From contig NZ_CADIJX010000002.1 of assembly GCF_902859625.1 (NCBI RefSeq), forward strand, positions 868,001-932,000: DNA of 64,000 bases, given 5' to 3'. Position numbers and translations under genes: made by a program. A model generated the notes under the pieces. That model worked only from the letters and a program-made list of their open reading frames with translations, was not told the DNA's origin and searched no databases. The DNA comes from Achromobacter pestifer (lineage in GTDB: Bacteria; Pseudomonadota; Gammaproteobacteria; Burkholderiales; Burkholderiaceae_B). This document shows positions 63,558-64,000 of this stretch, piece by piece. Numbering within the stretch: the first letter of the stretch is position 1; every line of letters begins with the position of its first letter.

Positions 63558-64000
63558 ATGACGATGCAAGAAAAAATGGGCTGTGCCCGCCGGTGGTTGA
63601 TTCAGACTGGCGTAGCCCTGACGTTGGGAGCGGCGACGACGGTATGCGCAGCGCAGACCACCGTGACGGTCAAGCATGCGCGCGGCGAGACCGCCGTGCC
63701 GGTCAATCCGACGAAGACCGTCGTGATGGACCTGGCCGTGCTGGACACGATGCAGGCACTGGGCGTGGAAGCCACGGGAGTGCCGACCGTCGCCAAGCTG
63801 CCGCCCCAGCTTGCCCAGTATGCCGATCAACGCTACCTGAAAGTCGGTTCGTTGTTCGAGCCGAACTACGAGGTCATCCATGCCGCTCAGCCGCAGGTGA
63901 TCTTCGTGGCGGGCCGCTCCGCGCCGAAGTACGACGAATTGGCCAAGCTGGCGCCCACCATCGACCTGACGGCCAACGTCAAGGATCTGGTGGGCAGCGT
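63558..64000 (+). CDS. Siderophore ABC transporter substrate-binding protein, 5' part
   Basis: The gene begins at ATG 63558 with AAGAGGA (63547-63553) upstream and runs off the window after 147 complete codons. The visible part has a signal peptide (WLIQTGVALTLGAATTVCAA) and the periplasmic-binding pattern of the siderophore group (TVKHARGETAVPVNP, VMDLAVLDTMQALGV, YLKVGSLFEPNYEVI, AAQPQVIFVAGR) seen in CeuE, FatB and YclQ-like proteins. It would deliver the ferric siderophore from the outer-membrane receptor to an ABC importer encoded further right. Confidence 0.85.
   Translation, partial: MTMQEKMGCARRWLIQTGVALTLGAATTVCAAQTTVTVKHARGETAVPVNPTKTVVMDLAVLDTMQALGVEATGVPTVAKLPPQLAQYADQRYLKVGSLFEPNYEVIHAAQPQVIFVAGRSAPKYDELAKLAPTIDLTANVKDLVGS

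Noticed and set aside
1-64000. CRISPR arrays, tRNA or rRNA genes, insertion sequences, prophage
   Set aside because: None was found: no spaced direct repeats, cloverleaf-like sequence, transposase or integrase reading frame. Detection by eye could miss a degenerate tRNA.

Overview
The window is about 64 kb of GC-rich DNA from a betaproteobacterium. Gene content and order (tig-clpP-clpX-lon, tyrB/uvrB/iscRSUA-hscBA-fdx-iscX, prfB-SDR-lysS, many Bug-type solute-binding proteins, long gene-dense operons) fit the Alcaligenaceae, that is Achromobacter or Bordetella. This is a call from gene order and protein character, not a computed placement. The DNA looks chromosomal. I see no rRNA, tRNA, CRISPR array, prophage or intact insertion sequence.

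Layout. 1-5500: the end of an MFS transporter, two RidA-family genes around a LysR regulator and a DSD1-type PLP enzyme, then several small unassigned genes. 5500-7360: two cold-shock protein genes with closely matched promoters and leaders of about 130 nt, separated by a DUF924 gene. 7375-8940: a YqhA-type membrane protein and an M48 protease. 9106-15131: the proteostasis block tig-clpP-clpX-lon, with a candidate heat-shock promoter before lon. 15257-15907: lexA, facing lon, with a near-ideal SOS box. 16131-20756: a Bug protein, acyl-CoA synthetase and SCP2-type thiolase operon with a divergent IclR regulator. 20875-25023: tyrB, uvrB and a low-molecular-weight tyrosine phosphatase. 25217-30754: the complete ISC iron-sulfur assembly operon, preceded by an IscR type-1 site. 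30893-36655: a two-domain methylglyoxal-synthase-like protein, a LysR/Bug/CoA-transferase/crotonase cluster and a convergent second crotonase. 36922-45406: an 8.5 kb tightly packed operon with a complete branched-chain-type ABC importer, an acyl-CoA ligase, a thiolase and a TetR regulator. 45390-49160: a small membrane protein, lysS, an SDR and prfB, the last read through a programmed +1 frameshift. 49413-53673: an ACS-type MFS transporter ending inside a REP-like inverted pair, then recJ and an overlapping upstream gene. 53804-56640: lolC, lolD and a TatD hydrolase. 56847-64000: an iron-acquisition region with two TonB-dependent receptors (each behind a Fur-box-like site), a two-component system divergent from the second receptor, and the start of a siderophore-binding protein gene that runs off the window.

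How the genes work together. Three separate clusters share one logic: a periplasmic binding protein or importer, CoA activation, beta-oxidation-type chemistry and a local regulator (IclR, LysR or TetR). Their substrates cannot be read from sequence. The protein-quality and stress genes (tig, clpP, clpX, lon, lexA, the two csp genes) form a conserved core. The last 7 kb resembles a catecholate-siderophore uptake locus in which a PfeRS-like sensor and regulator sits beside its receptor.

No clearly new multi-gene system stands out. The most unusual items are the GTAG-headed inverted repeat pair with internal 21-bp tandem repeats after the MFS gene, the duplicated csp promoter-leader architecture, the two-domain MGS-like protein, the RidA paralogue lacking the catalytic arginine, and the widened cysteine spacing in IscR.
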